15,628 bases of DNA from CAYHEQ01 sp964355795. Lineage in GTDB: Bacteria > Patescibacteriota > JACPGU01. Position numbers and translations under genes: made by a program. The notes beneath the pieces were generated by a model, which was not told the DNA's origin, searched no databases, and saw only the letters and a program-made list of their open reading frames with translations. The stretch covers positions 1 through 15,628 of the forward strand of contig CAYHEQ010000017.1 in assembly GCA_964355795.1 (NCBI GenBank), given 5' to 3'. Positions 11,985 through 15,628 of this stretch are shown piece by piece (the first letter of the stretch is position 1; each line of letters starts with the position of its first letter).

Positions 11985-14900
11985 ATGGAAAAAATAAACC
12001 CACGCCAATCTTTCCCCGAAATGGAAGAAGAAATCCTCGCCTATTGGGACAAAGAGGGGATATTCCAAAAATCGGTAGAGAAAAACGCCAAAGGCCAGAA
12101 CTTTGTTTTTTTTGAAGGCCCACCAACCGCCAATGGCCGACCGGGCATTCACCACATCTTCTCCCGCGCCTTAAAAGATGTTTTCTTGCGCTACAAAACT
12201 ATGCAAGGATTTCGCGTAGAACGCAAAGCCGGCTGGGACACGCACGGTCTGCCCGTGGAGCTGGAAGTGGAAAAAAAGCTCGGTATTTCCGGCAAACCGC
12301 AGATTGAAAAACTGAAAGACACCCCCACCGCAAGCGTTATCGCTTTCAACGAGCAATGCAAAAATAGCGTCTGGGAATACAAGGCCGATTGGGAGCAAAG
12401 CACGAAGAGAATGGGCTTTTGGTTAGATTTGGAACACCCCTATATCACCTACGAAAATAATTATATTGAATCCGTCTGGTGGATTCTCTCGGAAGCTTTT
12501 GCCAAAAATTTGATTTACAAAGGCTACAAAGTCGTTCCGTATTGTCCCCGTTGTGGGACCGCGCTATCCTCTCATGAAGTGGCGCAGGGGTATAAGGAGG
12601 TGGAAGAAAAGTCGGTTTATGTAGAATTCACACTAAAACCCGGGCAAAAGATAGGAGCTAGAGAAATTACAAACAAAACTCACTTTCTTGTTTGGACGAC
12701 CACTCCTTGGACTTTGCCTGGCAATGTAGCTGTGGCAGTAGATGAAAACATTCAATATGCGTTAGTCAGAGGTGGTCAAACAACAGAAGACTTTATTTTG
12801 GCAAAAAGTCGCATTGACGCAGTTTTTAAAGACGAAGGCGGGGAGATTATAGGTGAATTCACCGGCAAAGATTTGCTTGGCATTGAATACGAACCACTCT
12901 ATACATTCCTCCTCGCTAACGAAAATTCTTTCAAAGTCATCACTGGTGATTTCGTTTCCGACACCGACGGCACGGGGATTGTCCATATCGCGCCGGCTTT
13001 TGGCGAAGATGATTACAATGTCGGCAAAGAAAACGGTCTGCCGGTCTTAATGACTCTAGACAAAGAAGGACGCTTCCTGCCGGAGATCACAAAGTGGGCG
13101 GGGCAAGAGGCGAAAGCGACCGATCCTGACATTATCAAAGATCTAGGGGAAAGAAATCTGCTTTTTGCTACCGAACCTTACGAGCACGATTATCCCTTTT
13201 GCTGGCGGTGCGACACGGCCTTGCTTTATTACGCCAAGGATTCTTGGTTTATTGCGATGAGTAAATTACAAGAAAGCTTGAAAAAAAATAACGAGCAAGT
13301 TAATTGGATACCGGAACATATCAAAAACGGCCGTTTTGGCGAATGGCTGGAGGGAGTCCGTGATTGGGCGATTTCAAGAGACAGATATTGGGGAACACCT
13401 TTGCCATTTTGGCAATGCCAAAATGGTAAATCTCAAAGCTCAAATCTCAAATCTCAAAGTTGCGGAAAAACTATTTGTATAGGAAGCGTGGAAGAACTGA
13501 AGGAAAAAGCGATCAATTTCTCTGAAGTTTTCGCGGATGAAAAATCCATTGACCTACACAAGCCCTTCATCGACAATTTGCGTTTAAGGTGCGAATGCGG
13601 TGGTGAGATGATGAGAACTCCCGAGGTAGGGGACTGCTGGCTGGACTCCGGCTCTATGCCCTTTGCCCAGTGGCATTATCCTTTTGAAAATCGTGAAAAA
13701 ATTGACGAGAAGAAATTTTTCCCCGCCGATTTCATCGCCGAGGGGCAAGACCAAACCAGAGGATGGTTTTACACTTTGCTCGCCGTTTCCACTATCCTAG
13801 ATCTTGGGCCGGCCTACAAAAATGTCATTAGTAATGGTATGGTGCTCGACGCCAAGGGGCAAAAAATGAGTAAGTCGCGCGGGAATTCTCTGAATCCCGT
13901 TCAATTAAGCGACACCCATGGCTACGACGCTATTCGTTGGTTTTTCTACACTAGCAATCAACCGGGGGAATCAAAGCTCGCCTCTGATGACGCCATCAAG
14001 GATCAGGTGAGAAGGTTTTTATTGATTTTGTGGAATGTTTTTAGTTTTTCCGCCACTATCCAAAACCTAAAACCTATAATCTACAACCTAGAACCTAACA
14101 ACTTATTTGACAAATGGTTGCTGTCGAAAAAAAATCACCTCATCAAGAAAGTGACCTCTGCGCTGGATGAGTATGATGTCTTCACCGCTTCGCGCGCGAT
14201 TGAGGAATTTACCATTGAACTTTCCGTCTGGTATTTGCGTCGTAATAAAAAAAGAGCGGACGAAAACTTTTCTGCTATTTTGCGCGAAACTCTACTGGAT
14301 GTCGTAAAACTTCTCGCGCCTTTTGCGCCTTTTATCACTGAAAGAATTTTTCGAGACTTAACGGATGAGCCCTCTGTCCATCTGACAGATTGGCCCGTGG
14401 CAGATGAGAGTTTGGTGGACGAAAAACTGGAGCAGGAGATGGAGACGGTTCGTTTAGTCGTGGAGCTGGGACACGCTTTGCGCAAAGAAAAAAATGTGAA
14501 AGTGAGACAACCGTTGGGGGAATTGCAGATCGCAAATTGCCAATTGCAGACGGAATTATTAGATATCATCGCCGATGAGCTGAACATCAAATCCGTTTCC
14601 GTAGAGGCAAAGCGTGCTTTGTCTCCTGACTCCGTAGAGACAAAGCACGCTTTGTCTCCTGATAACAACTGGGTCACCAAAGAGGACAGAGGAGTGTCAA
14701 TCGCCTTAAATCTCACCATTACTCCTGAATTAAAAAAAGAGGGCCTGATGCGCGATATCGTCCGCCTCATTCAAGACACCCGCAAGGAAGCCAGATACGG
14801 CTTTAATGAAAAAGTGGAGGCCTTTATTGAAACAGAAAACGAAGAAATCCGCAACGTTTTTCATTCGTTTGCTGACAAAATAAAAGAACAGGCCAATCTT

Positions 14901-14993
14901 TCCGGTTTTTCTTTTGATAAGGCGGAAGGATTTGATGTGAAAAAAGACGAGGTGATGGAAAATGGCAATATCTCTATCGCCTTGAAAAAATAA
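11985..14993 (+). CDS. ileS: Isoleucyl-tRNA synthetase, type 2 (IleS2)-like
   Basis: Class I synthetase that charges tRNA-Ile with isoleucine and edits valine. The HIGH-type motif GIHH is at residues 54-57 and KMSKS at 627-631. WDTHGLPVELEVEKKLGI is the type 2 (eukaryote/archaea-like) form rather than WDCHGLP of type 1. Zinc-binding pairs include CPRC (about 187-190) and CWRC (about 406-409). The C-terminus lacks the type 1 zinc finger and ends in the type 2 domain (RDIVRLIQDTRKEARYGFNEKV). The 1002-aa length is near normal. At least three repeat-derived insertions occur: residues 479-492 between Cys478 and Cys493; about 693-706 (QNLKPIIYNLEPNN); and 872-893 (tandem SVEAKRALSPD / SVETKHALSPD). 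A fourth is possible near 845-858. There is no Shine-Dalgarno site or obvious promoter. Confidence 0.97.
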   Translation: MEKINPRQSFPEMEEEILAYWDKEGIFQKSVEKNAKGQNFVFFEGPPTANGRPGIHHIFSRALKDVFLRYKTMQGFRVERKAGWDTHGLPVELEVEKKLGISGKPQIEKLKDTPTASVIAFNEQCKNSVWEYKADWEQSTKRMGFWLDLEHPYITYENNYIESVWWILSEAFAKNLIYKGYKVVPYCPRCGTALSSHEVAQGYKEVEEKSVYVEFTLKPGQKIGAREITNKTHFLVWTTTPWTLPGNVAVAVDENIQYALVRGGQTTEDFILAKSRIDAVFKDEGGEIIGEFTGKDLLGIEYEPLYTFLLANENSFKVITGDFVSDTDGTGIVHIAPAFGEDDYNVGKENGLPVLMTLDKEGRFLPEITKWAGQEAKATDPDIIKDLGERNLLFATEPYEHDYPFCWRCDTALLYYAKDSWFIAMSKLQESLKKNNEQVNWIPEHIKNGRFGEWLEGVRDWAISRDRYWGTPLPFWQCQNGKSQSSNLKSQSCGKTICIGSVEELKEKAINFSEVFADEKSIDLHKPFIDNLRLRCECGGEMMRTPEVGDCWLDSGSMPFAQWHYPFENREKIDEKKFFPADFIAEGQDQTRGWFYTLLAVSTILDLGPAYKNVISNGMVLDAKGQKMSKSRGNSLNPVQLSDTHGYDAIRWFFYTSNQPGESKLASDDAIKDQVRRFLLILWNVFSFSATIQNLKPIIYNLEPNNLFDKWLLSKKNHLIKKVTSALDEYDVFTASRAIEEFTIELSVWYLRRNKKRADENFSAILRETLLDVVKLLAPFAPFITERIFRDLTDEPSVHLTDWPVADESLVDEKLEQEMETVRLVVELGHALRKEKNVKVRQPLGELQIANCQLQTELLDIIADELNIKSVSVEAKRALSPDSVETKHALSPDNNWVTKEDRGVSIALNLTITPELKKEGLMRDIVRLIQDTRKEARYGFNEKVEAFIETENEEIRNVFHSFADKIKEQANLSGFSFDKAEGFDVKKDEVMENGNISIALKK
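13404..13462 (+). repeat. Palindrome plus CAAATCT repeats inside ileS
   Basis: CCATTTTGGCA (13404-13414) and TGCCAAAATGG (13416-13426) form an 11-bp palindrome with a one-base centre. CTCAAAGCTCAAATCTCAAA-type units follow (13431-13459). Together they encode the 14 residues that separate Cys478 from Cys493. Confidence 0.7.
14058..14100 (+). repeat. In-frame AACCTAAA-type repeat in ileS
   Basis: Units of AAAACCTAAAACCTATAATC type encode residues around 693-706. The same units fill the spacer upstream of the NYN gene (5330-5375), in the same orientation. Confidence 0.7.
14598..14663 (+). repeat. Tandem 33-bp hairpin repeat inside ileS
   Basis: Two 33-bp units (14598-14630, 14631-14663) are 29 of 33 identical; all four differences are transitions. 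Each unit contains a near-perfect or perfect inverted repeat (GAGACAAAGC / GCTTTGTCTC in the second) and encodes 11 residues. A related single copy lies in the cobO-like gene at 9806-9830. Confidence 0.82.
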
Positions 14994-15125
14994 AGTCCCA
15001 AGGAGTCCCTAACGTCGGACGTTGGATGCCCATACTCATATTGTTGCCTTAAAAAAATAATTCGCCCATTAGGGTAATTCGTTATTTGATCCATAAGATT
15101 CGTATTCCCGAAAAGGAGGTTGCCC
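14994..15125. repeat. Spacer after ileS with palindromic AACGTCGGACGTT element
   Basis: AGGAGTCCCTAACGTCGGAC (15001-15020) continues into GTTGG and contains AACGT-CGG-ACGTT. No convincing terminator for ileS or promoter for the next gene is visible. The next gene has the Shine-Dalgarno AAAAGGAGGT at 15111-15120. Confidence 0.5.
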
Positions 15126-15428
15126 ATGTTCAACGAGTCAAATTTCGTTCAGAGTCCGAAAGCCCCTGAAGACGAGCCGGGCGTAGACATCCTCCAGATA
15201 CCGGAATACGGATCGGGCGACAGGGTAGTCTTTTGTCCGTTGGATCCGGACGCTTCAAAAGACCAGCGAGAAACATTCCGCCAGTCTTTTAGTATAGTTG
15301 ATTCCCGCTGGGACGCTTTCAAGGGATGTTTTGTTTATTCCCTCAAATCGCCTGACGGCAAGAAAATCCTTGCCGGAGTCGAGGGCAAAGACATCCTCCG
15401 GGATATTTTCCCTCAACAAGCTTCCTGA
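15126..15428 (+). CDS. Hypothetical protein, 100 aa
   Basis: I do not recognise the family. The product is soluble with no membrane segment. The N-terminal third is acidic and Pro-rich and probably disordered (PKAPEDEPGVD). The rest could form a small alpha/beta unit: a strand GDRVVFCPL, a helix SKDQRETFRQSF, a strand with Trp (RWDAFKGCFVYSL) and a hairpin PDGKKILAGVEGKDILRDIF. The WDAFKGCFVYSLKSPDGK phrase looks like a small beta-barrel fold of about 60 residues, but I cannot name it. AAAAGGAGGT ends five bases before ATG 15126; the frame also opens at TTG 15120, which overlaps the Shine-Dalgarno and is unlikely. A terminator follows at 15454-15485. Confidence 0.7.
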   Translation: MFNESNFVQSPKAPEDEPGVDILQIPEYGSGDRVVFCPLDPDASKDQRETFRQSFSIVDSRWDAFKGCFVYSLKSPDGKKILAGVEGKDILRDIFPQQAS

Positions 15429-15453
15429 AAGCTTTCTGCCCTCCCATATTCAG

Positions 15454-15485
15454 CCCGCGCCCAAAAAGCGCGGGTTTAGCGTTTT
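15454..15485 (+). terminator. Intrinsic terminator after the 100-aa gene
   Basis: CCCGCGC (15454-15460) pairs with GCGCGGG (15468-15474) across a seven-base loop and is followed by TTTAGCGTTTT. This is a strong GC stem with an interrupted T-run, 25 bases past the stop. From 15486 to the end of the window I see only the second AACGTCGGAC-type copy (15543-15565). Confidence 0.78.
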
Positions 15486-15628
15486 GCCCAGCTTGAAATG
15501 ACCGCTAGGCGAAAACTATTGCGTTATCTTTGCATTTGTTCTAGGAGTTTCCGATGTCCGACGTTAAAAAATGTGGCTTAATGGTAAATATGTAATGCTA
15601 TTTTGATAGTATTTCATCAATCAGTTTG

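Noticed and set aside
15120..15125. TTG start for the 100-aa protein.
   Set aside because: It overlaps the Shine-Dalgarno sequence; the ATG at 15126 has workable spacing.

Overview
This window looks like a chromosomal segment of a Candidate Phyla Radiation (Patescibacteria, probably Parcubacteria-like) bacterium. That reading is inference. It rests on the gene set (cca, ftsA, ftsZ, a type-2-like ileS, a BtuR/CobO-type ATPase, a DUF167 protein), on many intergenic spacers filled with degenerate A/C-rich or T/G-rich short repeats, and on repeat-derived peptides inside conserved enzymes. UGA is used as a stop (for example at the end of ftsA), so a UGA-recoded lineage is unlikely.

Layout. Bases 1-672 hold no credible protein gene. 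They hold a consensus promoter (TTGACA, 17-nt spacer, TATAAT), about 600 nt with many perfect or near-perfect helices, and a strong intrinsic terminator. I read this as a large, abundant structured non-coding RNA that I cannot assign to a known class. A repeat-filled spacer follows, then an orphan helical protein (1191-2099) with its own promoter, Shine-Dalgarno site and terminator. Next come cca (2253-3740) and a type II restriction-modification pair: a DpnA-like adenine methyltransferase (3775-4566) and a PD-(D/E)XK endonuclease (4580-5196). The endonuclease is read in two frames joined by a -1 shift at an A_AAA_AAG-type run. A NYN-domain nuclease and a membrane-anchored SNase-like protein lacking key metal ligands follow.

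The division genes ftsA and ftsZ come next, separated by a large inverted-repeat cluster; ftsZ has its own near-consensus promoter. Then come the CobO-type protein and the DUF167 protein. Two minus-strand genes follow, a possible double-module tautomerase-like protein and a STAS-domain protein. Each has its own promoter, Shine-Dalgarno site and probable terminator. A 600-base spacer (11386-11984) carries a 13-bp palindrome, a REPIN-like element and other inverted repeats. The window ends with ileS (11985-14993) and a 100-residue orphan flanked by two copies of a palindromic element.

Two themes stand out. The first is the unassigned 5' RNA. The second is repeat elements, in spacers and in frame inside cca, cobO and ileS, including a hairpin element whose stem differs by compensatory bases between copies. 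Genes with a clear promoter and Shine-Dalgarno site (302-aa orphan, ftsZ, both minus-strand genes) contrast with most of the housekeeping genes, which start without any visible Shine-Dalgarno site.
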